64,000 bases of DNA, from NCBI RefSeq assembly GCF_003176895.1, contig NZ_QGTD01000011.1, positions 124,001 to 188,000 on the forward strand, written 5' to 3'. Below are positions 33,137-42,428 of the stretch, in pieces. This DNA is from Gracilibacillus dipsosauri (GTDB taxonomy: Bacteria; Bacillota; Bacilli; Bacillales; Amphibacillaceae). Made by a program: the position numbers and the translations under genes. Every line of letters begins with the position of its first letter. Within the stretch, counting starts at the first letter, position 1. The notes beneath the pieces were generated by a model, which did no database searches, was not told the origin of the DNA, and saw nothing but the letters and a program-made list of their open reading frames with translations.

Positions 33137-34555
33137 ATGACTGCATCGACTCAGAAGAGAAGTACTATTGTAGCATTACTATTAGCTGGAGCATTTATTG
33201 CGATCTTAAATCAAACGTTAATGATTACCGCTATACCACCAATTAAAGATGAAATGAATATTACAGCCAATTCTGCACAATGGTTGACGACCATTTTCAT
33301 GCTGGTAAATGGTATTATGATTCCTGTTAGTGCATTTTTAATTGATCGTTTTACAACAAGGCAACTATTTATTACGGCAATGAGTGTTTTCACTCTTGGT
33401 ACTTTAGTTGCAGCTATTGCGCCAAACTTTGCCATGCTCCTTGCGGGACGTGTGATTCAATCTGCGGGTGGGGGGATTATGCTACCATTAATGCAAACAG
33501 TGTTTTTAATGATTTTCCCTGTAAATAAGCGAGGCACTGTAATGGGGCTAGTTGGTTTAGTTATCTCTTTTGCTCCTGCTATTGGACCAACATTATCTGG
33601 TTGGATAACAGAGCATTATTCTTGGAGGATGTTGTTTTATATTATTCTTCCTATTGCGATTATCGATATTATCATCGCTTATTTTGTTATGAAGAATGTG
33701 ACAGAGGTTTCTAAACCAAAAGTAGATATATTATCTATTATTCTATCATCATTCGGTTTTGGAGGATTATTATACGGCTTTACGAGCGCGGGTAACAGTG
33801 GCTGGAGTTCACCAGTTACGATCATCGTTATAACCGTTGGCGTATTATCGCTTATCGCCTTTATTCTCCGTCAATTCAAACTAGAAAACCCTATGTTAGA
33901 GTTTAGAGTGTTTAAGTATTCCATTTTTCCATTAACCGTTAGTATTGGTATGATTTCGTTTATGGGATTGATTGCAGTAGAAACACTAGTCCCTTTATAT
34001 ATGCAGGATGCTAGGGATTTTTCAGCTGTAGATTCTGGCTTGGTTATACTACCGGGGGCCTTAATTACCGGTTTGATGTCACCGATCACTGGACGTATAT
34101 TTGATAAAATTGGTGCAAGATGGCTCACAATTACTGGACTTTTCCTAATGACTGGTGCCACCTTCTTCTTTTCGTTCTTGGATGATAAGACATCGATCAC
34201 TTACTTAACACTTGTTTTTGCGATAAGAATGCTTGGAGTTTCCATGGTCATGATGCCTGTTGCTACTGCAGGGCTAAACCAGTTACCAAAACGCCTAATT
34301 GCCCATGGTGCAGCTATGGATAATACTTTGCGAATGGTGTTTGCTTCTGTTGGTACTGCAATTATGGTATCCATCATGACAACTGCCCAACAAAAAGCCC
34401 AAACAAGTGGAGAAGCTTTTCCTGGAATCGTAGGAGCTAATACAGCATTTTTAGTATTATCATTTGTTACACTTGCTGGCTTTATTGTATCGCTATTTAT
34501 TAAAAATAGTAAACCTTCAGATATTGATCAAGAGTCATATGAAAAAGAGGATTAA
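33137..34555 (+). CDS. MFS multidrug exporter, DHA2 family (copy A)
   Basis: A 472-residue major facilitator with 12 or more membrane segments. Family features include ILNQTLMITAIPPI in segment 1, QWLTTIFMLVNGIMIPVSAF, motif A-like DRFTTRQLF and motif C-like GLVISFAPAIGPTLSGWI of the drug:H+ antiporter-2 group. It resembles the exporter at 54070-55551 throughout. No regulator gene is adjacent. It may expel lipophilic drugs or toxic metabolites. The start at 33137 follows AAAAAGGAGTG, and a strong terminator separates it from the convergent hydrolase gene. Confidence 0.9.
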   Translation: MTASTQKRSTIVALLLAGAFIAILNQTLMITAIPPIKDEMNITANSAQWLTTIFMLVNGIMIPVSAFLIDRFTTRQLFITAMSVFTLGTLVAAIAPNFAMLLAGRVIQSAGGGIMLPLMQTVFLMIFPVNKRGTVMGLVGLVISFAPAIGPTLSGWITEHYSWRMLFYIILPIAIIDIIIAYFVMKNVTEVSKPKVDILSIILSSFGFGGLLYGFTSAGNSGWSSPVTIIVITVGVLSLIAFILRQFKLENPMLEFRVFKYSIFPLTVSIGMISFMGLIAVETLVPLYMQDARDFSAVDSGLVILPGALITGLMSPITGRIFDKIGARWLTITGLFLMTGATFFFSFLDDKTSITYLTLVFAIRMLGVSMVMMPVATAGLNQLPKRLIAHGAAMDNTLRMVFASVGTAIMVSIMTTAQQKAQTSGEAFPGIVGANTAFLVLSFVTLAGFIVSLFIKNSKPSDIDQESYEKED

Positions 34556-34562
34556 ATAGAAC

Positions 34563-34603
34563 AAAGGGATAAAGGAGTGTTATTACTCCTCTATCCTTTT
34601 TTT
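34563..34603. terminator. terminator between the MFS gene and the MBL hydrolase gene
   Basis: AAAGGGATAAAGGAGT (34563-34578) pairs with ACTCCTCTATCCTTT (34585-34599) with one mismatch, and a long T-run follows on the plus strand. Confidence 0.88.
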
Positions 34604-34605
34604 AT

Positions 34606-35433
34606 TTAATGATATTTCCTATGCTTCGGGATTGCTTTTTCAATAAAATTGTCGGCAAGCTCTTCTAATTCTTCTTGCATTTCTTCTCCATCCATCGGTA
34701 ATCCGTGCCCTGCTATTACAATGGAAGGCTTTAGCTCGGCAATCTTTTTGACGGAATTGCCTGCTTCCACCCAGTCTTCTGTAAAATAGGCTGGAGGTCC
34801 ATAAATATGTTGGATCGGAAAGAGAATGGACCAAGAGGATTCGGGTTTTTCGGTGGAAATGGCATCACCCGCAATAAGGACACGATCCTTCTCGCGGAAA
34901 AAGCTTATATGTCCCTTTGAATGTCCTGGTGTCTCAATATAATGCCAATCTTCTAAAAATGGAACAGATCCATCACTTGGTAATGGTTGAACGAATTTTT
35001 CTAAATGCTCTGGTTGAGTAGGGAAGATGACCGATAAAATAGAGATTATCCCACCACCAACTGTTGGATCTCCTGGTGGATAAGATTCTTTTCCAGTGAC
35101 ATAATCCATTTCCTTTTCATGAACATAAATCGGTACATTCCAATATTCTGCTAGCTTTCTTGCCGATCCGGAATGATCGAAATGACCATGTGTAAGGATG
35201 ATAGCCTTCGGTGGTTTATTTCCATAACGTTCCTCACAGGCATGAATGATTCTCTGTTGATATCGTTTGAGACTTGTATCGATTAATACCCAATCCTGAT
35301 CTGGTGCACCAATCATCACCACATTTGTCAAAAGAGTACGATAATAAGCGATATCATCGGTCACTTTCTCTGGTACGGCATGTTCATAGTTTTGTTCCAT
35401 TTCTTCTAATTGTTTTAAACGTTCATGTTCCAT
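34606..35433 (-). CDS. metallo-beta-lactamase-fold hydrolase
   Basis: A 275-residue MBL-fold protein. The zinc motif THGHFDHSG (H-x-H-x-D-H) is followed by His in ETPGHSKGHISFF, Asp in LIAGDAIS and a distal His in VIAGHGLPM. The N-terminus is a charged helix (MEHERLKQLEEMEQNYEH), and WVLIDTSLKRYQ begins the core. It has no signal peptide, so it should be cytoplasmic. Members cleave thioesters, lactones or glutathione adducts; the substrate cannot be named here. The start follows a GGGGGAA site. The gene stands alone. Confidence 0.88.
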   Translation of the reverse strand: MEHERLKQLEEMEQNYEHAVPEKVTDDIAYYRTLLTNVVMIGAPDQDWVLIDTSLKRYQQRIIHACEERYGNKPPKAIILTHGHFDHSGSARKLAEYWNVPIYVHEKEMDYVTGKESYPPGDPTVGGGIISILSVIFPTQPEHLEKFVQPLPSDGSVPFLEDWHYIETPGHSKGHISFFREKDRVLIAGDAISTEKPESSWSILFPIQHIYGPPAYFTEDWVEAGNSVKKIAELKPSIVIAGHGLPMDGEEMQEELEELADNFIEKAIPKHRKYH

Positions 35434-35685
35434 GTCGATTCCCCCAATCTATTGATCATAATGCTAAAAAACTCCTGTGATTAGAAATGATAAAATGTAG
35501 ATGATAGAACTCTCTCCTTATATCTTGATAATATTGGACGTATTTTATACAAATCAACAGTGTTGGCCGATGAATATGTTTTAGTAAAAAATGTGTAAAA
35601 TGAGAAAAATCGCTTTACACATATAGACAAATGTAGGAAACATGATAAACTTTTATATAAGATGAAGTGAGGGAGCTCGGTTACA

Positions 35686-36285
35686 ATGAAAATGTGGACG
35701 AAAAAAATAATGGTATGGTTAGTGGCGATTCTAACACTTGGTTTATACGTTCCCCCAATATATTTGGATGCAGATATCGATAAAACAGATAAAGGTGAGA
35801 TTACACCTAATGAAGAGAATGATTCGACTTCCATAGAGCAGGTAGCGGTTCTAGAGCAAGTAGAAGAGACTTTATCGAATGAGGAACTGTATTTAGAGGC
35901 TTTGAATCATCAAGCACAGGAGCATTTATTTTTAAAGCTAGGTAACAAGATCTCCCATCAAATTGATGAGGAAATAGAAAGCGCTATTGTACCTCATTTA
36001 GAATTGGTTTTGGAACAGCTTTATGACCAGCTCGGTGAAGAAAGAAGCCAATACTTAATCATTTCAGAGGGTCCATCGTCGGGATATGGAGAACGTATAT
36101 TTAATTTATATGATACGGTCCAAAAACAAAATATAGCAACCTTCCATGTAAACCGTGTGAAACGACCGCAATCTGGTTATTATTTTCAATTCCACTATCA
36201 TTTACAACAAGATAATTTTGAAGAACACTATCCAATCGGGGATGTTTATTGGGGAAAAAATACACCCCCAAGATGGATGTCCTAG
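35686..36285 (+). CDS. ypjP: YpjP-like protein
   Basis: A 199-residue protein resembling Bacillus YpjP. It has an N-terminal hydrophobic segment (residues 8-28, MVWLVAILTLGLYVPPIYL) that anchors or exports it. An acidic linker, a central helical region (LEALNHQAQEHLFLKLGNKI) and the characteristic ending WGKNTPPRWMS follow. The role is unknown. GTGAGGGAG lies some 10 bases before the ATG. It has its own terminator. The 252-base gap before it shows only AT-rich sequence and a possible TTTACA promoter element near 35614. Confidence 0.82.
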   Translation: MKMWTKKIMVWLVAILTLGLYVPPIYLDADIDKTDKGEITPNEENDSTSIEQVAVLEQVEETLSNEELYLEALNHQAQEHLFLKLGNKISHQIDEEIESAIVPHLELVLEQLYDQLGEERSQYLIISEGPSSGYGERIFNLYDTVQKQNIATFHVNRVKRPQSGYYFQFHYHLQQDNFEEHYPIGDVYWGKNTPPRWMS

Positions 36286-36295
36286 AAGAAGTAAT

Positions 36296-36331
36296 AAGAG
36301 ATGCCTTCTGTAGTAAAAGGGCATCTTTTTT
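36296..36331 (+). terminator. rho-independent terminator of ypjP
   Basis: AAGAGATGCC (36296-36305) pairs with GGGCATCTTTTT (36319-36330), and the T-run continues to 36331. Confidence 0.88.
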
Positions 36332-36493
36332 GCCATAGTGAGATCATTCTTTTATTACAAAGAGAATTATAAGAAAATTTAGAACTTTTTTCTTTATTTT
36401 ATCGAAAGAAATAGGTACAATAGAATCTATCGTGTTAAATGATTAACAAGGAAGAAGAGATCAAAGAATATTCATCATAAAGGAGTATTGTCA

Positions 36494-37399
36494 ATGCCTA
36501 TTAAAGTGCCAGATTTATTACCAGCAAAAAGTAAATTGCAGGATGAGAATATTTTTGTCATGGATGAGAGCCGTGCTTTTTCGCAAGATATTCGTCCACT
36601 TAAAATTCTTATATTAAATCTGATGCCATTAAAGCAACAAACAGAGACACACTTGTTGCGTTTATTAGGCAATAGCCCGTTACAAATCGAAATCGGGTTG
36701 CTTCATACGAATACACATACTTCAAAAAATACATCACCAGAGCATTTAAAGCAATTTTATAAATCGATTGATGATGTGAAAGCAAATAAATATGATGGAC
36801 TAATTATAACAGGTGCCCCGATAGAAAACTTAGCATATGAAGACGTTAATTACTGGGAAGAGTTGACACAAATCATGGAGTGGAGTAAGAAAAATGTCAC
36901 GTCAACACTTCATATTTGTTGGGGGGCAATGGCTGGTTTATATTATCACTTCGGTGTAGACAAATATATGATGGATAAAAAATTATCTGGAATCTATACC
37001 CATACATTGAATGATCCTAGAGAGAAGCTTTTAAGTGGATTTGACGAAGAGTATTTGGCGCCACATTCTAGGCATGCAGATATACGAAGAGAAGATATTG
37101 AAAGTGTTCCAGAACTCAAGATACTAAGCGAATCTGATGAAGCAGGGGTTTACCTGGTTGCTTCCAAGGATGGTAAACAAATTTTCATTACGGGACACCC
37201 CGAATATGACTCCTATACCTTAAAGAAGGAATATGATCGTGATGAAGCAGCTGGTTTGAATCCGATGTTGCCAATAAATTATTTTCCAAATGATGATCCA
37301 ACACAACAGCCAAGGCTGCGCTGGAGAACACACTCCAATATTCTCATCTCTAATTGGCTTAATTATTATGTGTATCAAGAAACACCTTACCAATTGTAA
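36494..37399 (+). CDS. metAA: homoserine O-acetyltransferase MetAA
   Basis: A 301-residue enzyme that acylates homoserine in methionine synthesis. The catalytic Cys142 lies in [10 protein letters not shown], His and Glu in ITGHPEYDS complete the triad, and [19 protein letters not shown] opens the core. Residue 111, which sets acyl donor choice in this family, is Glu in TGAPIEN. E. coli has Gly there and uses succinyl-CoA; Glu means acetyl-CoA. The ATG at 36494 follows AAAGGAG (36480-36486) with 7-8 bases of spacing. No SAM riboswitch or T-box is visible in the 200 bases upstream. Confidence 0.95.
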   Translation: MPIKVPDLLPAKSKLQDENIFVMDESRAFSQDIRPLKILILNLMPLKQQTETHLLRLLGNSPLQIEIGLLHTNTHTSKNTSPEHLKQFYKSIDDVKANKYDGLIITGAPIENLAYEDVNYWEELTQIMEWSKKNVTSTLHICWGAMAGLYYHFGVDKYMMDKKLSGIYTHTLNDPREKLLSGFDEEYLAPHSRHADIRREDIESVPELKILSESDEAGVYLVASKDGKQIFITGHPEYDSYTLKKEYDRDEAAGLNPMLPINYFPNDDPTQQPRLRWRTHSNILISNWLNYYVYQETPYQL

Positions 37400-37406
37400 A
37401 AACCTT

Positions 37407-37446
37407 TAAAACCCGGGCTTATCTGTAAAAGATGTCCGGGTTTTTT
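37407..37446 (+). terminator. rho-independent terminator of metAA
   Basis: AAAACCCGG pairs with CCGGGTTTT around a loop that contains a small ATCT/AGAT stem, ending in TTTTTT. Confidence 0.88.
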
Positions 37447-37452
37447 CTTAAA

Positions 37453-37815
37453 TTAATGCAACTTTTGCTCGTAATGATGATACGTATCCATTGCAAGGGT
37501 TACGGCTTGGGCAAATGCTGCTCCCCCGCCTAATGCTGCACTTATCGCTAATGTCTCCATTATTTCTGTTTCGTTTGCTCCATGCTCTACTGCCCCTTTT
37601 GTATGATAAATGATACAATATTCATCTTGAGCATAAATGCTTATCGCCAGGGCCATTAATTGTTTGTTTTTTTGATTAATCTCTCCAGCTTTAAATGCCT
37701 CTTCTGTAAAATGAAAGAAGCCCTTTGTCATTTCGGGTAATTGTTCTTGCATTCTGGTAGTACCACGCTTGTAGTCCTCTATTGCCTGATCAAAATAATT
37801 AATATGATTATCCAT
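37453..37815 (-). CDS. carboxymuconolactone decarboxylase (AhpD-like) family protein
   Basis: A 120-residue all-helical protein of the CMD superfamily. The core reads KNKQLMALAISIYAQ, then EYCIIYHTKGAVEHGA and ISAALGGGAAFAQAV. The redox CxxC of true AhpD is reduced to a single Cys with a following His (E-x-C-x3-H), so peroxidase-type disulfide chemistry is doubtful. Such small members often act as thiol-linked or lactone-binding proteins of unknown substrate. The gene stands alone and converges on metAA across its terminator. Confidence 0.85.
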   Translation of the reverse strand: MDNHINYFDQAIEDYKRGTTRMQEQLPEMTKGFFHFTEEAFKAGEINQKNKQLMALAISIYAQDEYCIIYHTKGAVEHGANETEIMETLAISAALGGGAAFAQAVTLAMDTYHHYEQKLH

Positions 37816-37970
37816 TTTATTTTCTACCTACCTTTCCTTATTTAATCTGAGTATTATGCCACATTTTATACAAAAACGTTGAACACAAGCCTATCTAAAT
37901 TTTTCCAAAGTTTTAAATTTTCATAATAGGGGTAATATTTAATAACTCGAATTCGAGAGGAGTGGTCATC

Positions 37971-38126
37971 TTGGATGAAAACAAAGAAGTAGAGGTTGAA
38001 AAGAAAGAGAAGAAATCTGATTCAAGTAAGGTTGGCGTAGCAGCAATCAAATATATAACTTATTTAATTATTTTCTTCGGTATTCTTTGGTTCCTAATCA
38101 ATTACGTATTTGGGCAATTATTATAA
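37971..38126 (+). CDS. small single-pass membrane protein (51 aa)
   Basis: A short ORF with a TTG start (37971) that follows AGGAG (37958-37962) at exactly 8 bases. The first half is strongly charged (DENKEVEVEKKEKKSDSS). The second half is one membrane helix (ITYLIIFFGILWFLINYVF), ending GQLL. No family is recognised. The palindrome CTCGAATTCGAG (37946-37957) touches the ribosome binding site and could control translation. A hairpin follows the stop. The coding pattern and the well-placed ribosome binding site argue that it is real. Confidence 0.65.
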   Translation: MDENKEVEVEKKEKKSDSSKVGVAAIKYITYLIIFFGILWFLINYVFGQLL

Positions 38127-38134
38127 CTTTTCAC

Positions 38135-38167
38135 AAGACAAGTCTCCTATAAAGGAGAGCTTGTCTT
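38135..38167 (+). terminator. long hairpin after the 51-aa gene
   Basis: AAGACAAG (38135-38142) pairs with CTTGTCTT (38160-38167), enclosing TCTCCT/AGGAGA. The T-run is poor. Confidence 0.65.
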
Positions 38168-38253
38168 CGCTATTTACGCTATAAAATGCTTGTTAGTTTT
38201 CTTTTTCTACAACACCCTCTAAGATAGAGATATGGAGAAGGGGGTGATTCATA

Positions 38254-40188
38254 TTGCGTGTAAGACAACAAGAAATATTGAAGGAACTTTTATTTACAGA
38301 AAAGGATACGCTTTTGATTCATCATTTCGCAACCGAATTTAATTGTTCAGAGAAAACGATAAGAAATGATTTGCAAGAGATTGAGAATGATTTAAAAAAC
38401 TTTAAGAGTGCCAATTTAATTAGAAAACCTGGTGTAGGCATCTCTTTACAAATATCAAAAGAGGACAAAAAGCGGTTAATCGCTTTACTGTACTCCAATC
38501 AATCCAACTACCTTGAAAAGCTAGAACTAACAGGAGCAGAAATACAAGAAGTTACTTACCGACTTTTAATGGAAAGAAATCTTACGGTAAGATCATTATC
38601 TCAACACTATTTTGTTTCTACTCCTAATATGCGAAGAGAATTAGAGAAAATCAGAAATTGGTTAACTACAAAAAATATTAAATTGAAAACTAAGCAACGT
38701 GTCGGATTAATGATAGAAGGTATGGAACAGGATATTCGTATGGCTCTAATCAGTTTGGATGAAATATTTCCTAAGAGTGATAGGAAACCATTCTTATTTC
38801 AGACAATGCATTCATATGAAATATCGAGGATTGAATCCAGTGTTTATAAACTGCTGAATGAGCAGAGAATTCCTATAACAGATGAGAGTATTATACACCT
38901 AATATTTTATGTGATGGTGATGATTAAGCGAATTAAGACTGGTCATACCCTAGAAATAAAAGAGCAGCAACGAGCGTTAATCCAAGGGAAAAGAGAGTTT
39001 AGCTGGATGAAGGAAATTGGTCAGCAATTAGAGCATGAGTTTCAATTAACCTTCTCTCAAGATGAAATCATCTATCTGACAATGCAACTACTTGGCGCAA
39101 AGCTTAGTGACAAGCATGGAGCATTTTATTCTTATGATATAGAAACAGAGAAACAAGCGGAAAGAATTACAGATATTCTCAGCAAGCGGCTAAGTATTTT
39201 AGCATTAATGCCATTTAATCAGGATGCCCGCCTAAAAGAAGGATTGCATACACATTTCTATTCCGTGCTACATCGTTTAAAATATGATCTGCCACTAAAA
39301 AATCCGCTAGTCTCTGATATTAAACAGATGTATCCTTTTATGTTTGATGCAATTATAACTACCTTAGCAGAGATGAAAGAAGAATTACCATCTGCATTAC
39401 CGGAGGATGAGGTTGCTTTTTTAACCTTGCATTATCAAGCGGCAGTGGAACGGATTCGTTCAAAAAATAAAAAAATGAAACGTGTTGCCATTGTTTGTCA
39501 TATGGGTGTTGGTGTATCAGAGATTTTACGTTCCAAATTACAGGGGCTTTTTCAAGATATAGAAATAATCGCAACATTGTCACAGAATGATTTAAAAAAA
39601 TATTTGAAGCATAAGCAAGTAGATTTCATTATAACAACGATGTGGACAAAGGATATTACGATCCCACAAATTATCGTATCTCCACTGTTAACAGACGAGG
39701 ATAAACAGAAATTGAGAGTAGCATTTTCTAAAAAAGATTCAGTGAACCATGAAACAGTTCCGATATTAAAACAATTGATGGATGAAAAGTATATCTTTAT
39801 TCATGGCCAGTTTGAGCATCGTTTTACTTTGATTGAGAAAATTGCGGACAGATTGCATCATGATGGAATCGTTGAAAGAGATTATGGACATCAAGCATTG
39901 TTAAGAGAAAGAGCTGCAGCGACAGCAATCGGTGGGGGTATTGCCATTCCACATGGTAGTCCAGGCCTTGTAAAGGAATCTAAAATTGTTGTTGCAACAT
40001 TGGACAAACCTATGATGTGGGGAACGGAAATGGTGACTTTGGTATTCTTCTTAGTCCTTAAACACGAGAATTCGGATAAAAGGAGGAGACTATTCCATCA
40101 ATTATCCAGACTTGCTGGAAATCCAGAAATGGTAGCAAAGATTACCGCACAGACAGATCGAGAGCAATTAATCGAATTATTAATCTAA
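38254..40188 (+). CDS. manR: PRD-containing PTS-regulated activator, ManR/MtlR-like
   Basis: A 644-residue transcriptional activator. Order of domains: N-terminal HTH (EFNCSEKTIRNDLQEIE) and a second HTH (SQHYFVSTPNMRRELEKI). Two PTS regulation domains follow (~165-280 and ~285-395; phospho-His candidates in ESIIHLIFYVMVMI and EGLHTHFYSVLHRL). Then come an EIIB-like domain with Cys in AIVCHMGVGVSE and an EIIA-like domain with His in GGIAIPHGSP. The layout matches B. subtilis ManR (648), activator of the mannose PTS. The TTG at 38254 follows GAAGGGGGTGATT. The PTS gene it should activate lies directly downstream. Confidence 0.85.
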   Translation: MRVRQQEILKELLFTEKDTLLIHHFATEFNCSEKTIRNDLQEIENDLKNFKSANLIRKPGVGISLQISKEDKKRLIALLYSNQSNYLEKLELTGAEIQEVTYRLLMERNLTVRSLSQHYFVSTPNMRRELEKIRNWLTTKNIKLKTKQRVGLMIEGMEQDIRMALISLDEIFPKSDRKPFLFQTMHSYEISRIESSVYKLLNEQRIPITDESIIHLIFYVMVMIKRIKTGHTLEIKEQQRALIQGKREFSWMKEIGQQLEHEFQLTFSQDEIIYLTMQLLGAKLSDKHGAFYSYDIETEKQAERITDILSKRLSILALMPFNQDARLKEGLHTHFYSVLHRLKYDLPLKNPLVSDIKQMYPFMFDAIITTLAEMKEELPSALPEDEVAFLTLHYQAAVERIRSKNKKMKRVAIVCHMGVGVSEILRSKLQGLFQDIEIIATLSQNDLKKYLKHKQVDFIITTMWTKDITIPQIIVSPLLTDEDKQKLRVAFSKKDSVNHETVPILKQLMDEKYIFIHGQFEHRFTLIEKIADRLHHDGIVERDYGHQALLRERAAATAIGGGIAIPHGSPGLVKESKIVVATLDKPMMWGTEMVTLVFFLVLKHENSDKRRRLFHQLSRLAGNPEMVAKITAQTDREQLIELLI

Positions 40189-40225
40189 TCCTATGACAAT
40201 ACTGTGATAGGATTTTTATCTTTTT
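40187..40225 (+). terminator. terminator after manR
   Basis: AATCCTAT (40187-40194) pairs with ATAGGATT (40207-40214), followed by TTTATCTTTTT. It separates manR from manP, so manP needs its own promoter. Confidence 0.8.
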
Positions 40226-40314
40226 ACCACAATTTCCGGTAATAAATAAATATTTTGAAATGGTTATATAGGGGTATACTAAAGAAAATAAAAGGAATAG
40301 AGAGGTGTGAACAG

Positions 40315-42234
40315 ATGAAGCTATTAGCCATAACATCTTGTCCTAATGGTATCGCACATACGTATATGGCTGCAGAAAACCTAGAAAAAGCAGCAAAGGA
40401 AATGGATATAGATTTAAAAGTCGAAACACAGGGGTCTATCGGCGCTGAAAATCAACTGACTGCAGCAGAAATTGAAGAAGCAGAAGCTATCATTATTGCG
40501 GCAGATAAAGCAGTAGATAAGAGTCGCTTTATCGGCAAAAAGTTGATTTCAGTAGGAGTACAAGAAGGAATTAGAAACCCAAAAGATCTCATCAATAGAG
40601 CGATCAGTAACAAAGCTCCCGTTTACCAAGGAGAAAAGGGAAATAAGGACAAAATGCCGACTTCCTCTGAGACTACAAAGCAAAATCCAATCTATCGTCA
40701 CTTAATGAATGGTGTTTCCTTCATGGTACCATTTATTGTTGTTGGGGGATTATTAATTGCCATTTCTTTAACACTTGGTGGTGTTCCAGGTGAGGGCGGA
40801 ATTGTTATTCCAGAAGATTCCTTTTGGAAGACGATTGAACAGATTGGAAGTGCTTCCTTCAATTTTATGGTTCCGATCTTAGCAGGGTATATTGCTTATA
40901 GTATTGCGGACAGGCCTGGTTTAGTACCAGGTATGATTGGTGGATACATTGCAGCAAATGGTAGCTTTTATGGAAGTGAAGCAAGTGCAGGTTTTCTAGG
41001 TGGGATTATTGCCGGCTTTCTTGCGGGATATGTCGCACTTTGGATTAAGAAAATCAAAATTCCTAAGATGATGCAGCCGATTATGCCGATCATTATTATT
41101 CCGGTACTATCCTCTTTAATTGTCGGACTCTTATTTGTATTATTAATTGGAGCACCAGTAGCACAAGTGTTTGAAGCTCTCACATCATGGTTAAAAGGAA
41201 TGCAAGGAACCAGCTCGATTCTACTTGCCCTTATATTAGGTGCGATGATTTCTTTTGATATGGGTGGTCCTGTCAACAAAGTAGCCTTCTTGTTCGGTTC
41301 AGCGATGATTGGTGAAGGAAACTACGAAATCATGGGTCCGATTGCGGTTGCGATTGCAGTGCCTCCTATCGGCCTAGGACTAGCAACCTTAATATTCAAA
41401 AATAAATTTGAAAAGGCACAACAAGAGACAGGTAAGGCGTCCTTAACTATGGGACTATTCGGTATTACAGAAGGTGCCATTCCCTTTGCGGCCCAAGATC
41501 CTTTACGAGTTATCCCAAGTATTATGGTCGGATCGATGACAGGATCAGTTATTGCCATGCTAAGTGGTGTAGGTGATCGAGTGGCACATGGTGGCCCTAT
41601 TGTTGGTGTATTAGGTGCTGTAGATAATGTACTGATGTTTTTTGTGGCGATCATTATTGGCTCTATTGTTACAGCATTAATGATTAAGCTATTAAAAAAG
41701 GATGTTGTTAGCCCAGAAAACAACCAAGCATCATCACAGCAAGAACCAGAAGTGACGACTGAAAAGCTTGAAGGTATAAATAAATTAACAGATATAACAA
41801 ATCTAGATTTGATGGATGTTAACCTTCAAGGAGACACTCGAGATACAGTAATAGATGAATTAATTGAAAAGCTTTACGAAGAGGATATACTAACTTCAAA
41901 GACAGAATTTAAGCAAGCAATTCTAGAGCGTGAGGCAGAAAGCTCAACAGGGATAGGTATGAATGTGGCAATCCCTCATGGAAAATCTGATGCTGTGAAA
42001 ACTCCAAGGGTAGTCTTTGGGATAAAAAAGGATGGCATTGATTGGCACAGCTTGGACGACTCATTAGCTAAATTAATTTTTATGATTGCTGTTCCAAAAC
42101 AAGCGGAAGGGGATGCACACTTAAAAATATTACAAATGCTTTCCCGAAAATTAATGGACGAAGAATTTAGAGAGCAATTATTAAGGGCGAAATCAGATGA
42201 AGAAGCATTTCAATTATTAGAACAAATTCAATAA
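40315..42234 (+). CDS. manP: PTS mannose/fructose-type transporter EIIBCA
   Basis: A 639-residue phosphotransferase permease that imports and phosphorylates a hexose. The EIIB domain is N-terminal with the active Cys in ITSCPNGIAHTYMAAE. EIIC has eight or more membrane segments (~130-470, with MISFDMGGPVNKVAF). EIIA is C-terminal with the active His in VAIPHGKSD. The B-C-A order is that of B. subtilis ManP, not FruA (A-B-C), and the ManR-like regulator upstream agrees. No mannose-6-phosphate isomerase gene (manA) accompanies it. The ATG at 40315 follows AGAGGTG. Confidence 0.88.
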   Translation: MKLLAITSCPNGIAHTYMAAENLEKAAKEMDIDLKVETQGSIGAENQLTAAEIEEAEAIIIAADKAVDKSRFIGKKLISVGVQEGIRNPKDLINRAISNKAPVYQGEKGNKDKMPTSSETTKQNPIYRHLMNGVSFMVPFIVVGGLLIAISLTLGGVPGEGGIVIPEDSFWKTIEQIGSASFNFMVPILAGYIAYSIADRPGLVPGMIGGYIAANGSFYGSEASAGFLGGIIAGFLAGYVALWIKKIKIPKMMQPIMPIIIIPVLSSLIVGLLFVLLIGAPVAQVFEALTSWLKGMQGTSSILLALILGAMISFDMGGPVNKVAFLFGSAMIGEGNYEIMGPIAVAIAVPPIGLGLATLIFKNKFEKAQQETGKASLTMGLFGITEGAIPFAAQDPLRVIPSIMVGSMTGSVIAMLSGVGDRVAHGGPIVGVLGAVDNVLMFFVAIIIGSIVTALMIKLLKKDVVSPENNQASSQQEPEVTTEKLEGINKLTDITNLDLMDVNLQGDTRDTVIDELIEKLYEEDILTSKTEFKQAILEREAESSTGIGMNVAIPHGKSDAVKTPRVVFGIKKDGIDWHSLDDSLAKLIFMIAVPKQAEGDAHLKILQMLSRKLMDEEFREQLLRAKSDEEAFQLLEQIQ

Positions 42235-42248
42235 AAACTTTTACAGTC

Positions 42249-42278
42249 ACCAGGGTAACGCCCCCTGGTGATTTTTGT
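42249..42278 (+). terminator. rho-independent terminator of manP
   Basis: TCACCAGGG (42249-42257) and CCCTGGTGA (42265-42273) form a perfect 9-bp stem, followed by TTTTT. Confidence 0.92.
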
Positions 42279-42328
42279 GCATTCCGAAGAAGTTTTACTA
42301 TTGTGAACCTCTTCCTTTAGAAAAAGCA

Positions 42329-42345
42329 TGTAAGGAAACCTTACA
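42329..42345. promoter_or_regulatory. TnrA/GlnR box upstream of amtB
   Basis: TGTAAGGAAACCTTACA matches the nitrogen-control consensus TGTNAN7TNACA at every fixed position. A TACACT -10 element at 42375-42380 puts the box centre near -50, where TnrA activates in B. subtilis. Confidence 0.88.
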
Positions 42346-42428
42346 TGGAAATGGTGTGCTTTCTAAAATCAGATTACACTATGTTTAACAGTTGATGTTA
42401 ATACTTTTTACAAGGAGAGAGAAATCAG

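Noticed and set aside
36286-36493. SAM riboswitch or T-box ahead of metAA
   Set aside because: None of the conserved S-box or T-box sequence blocks is present.
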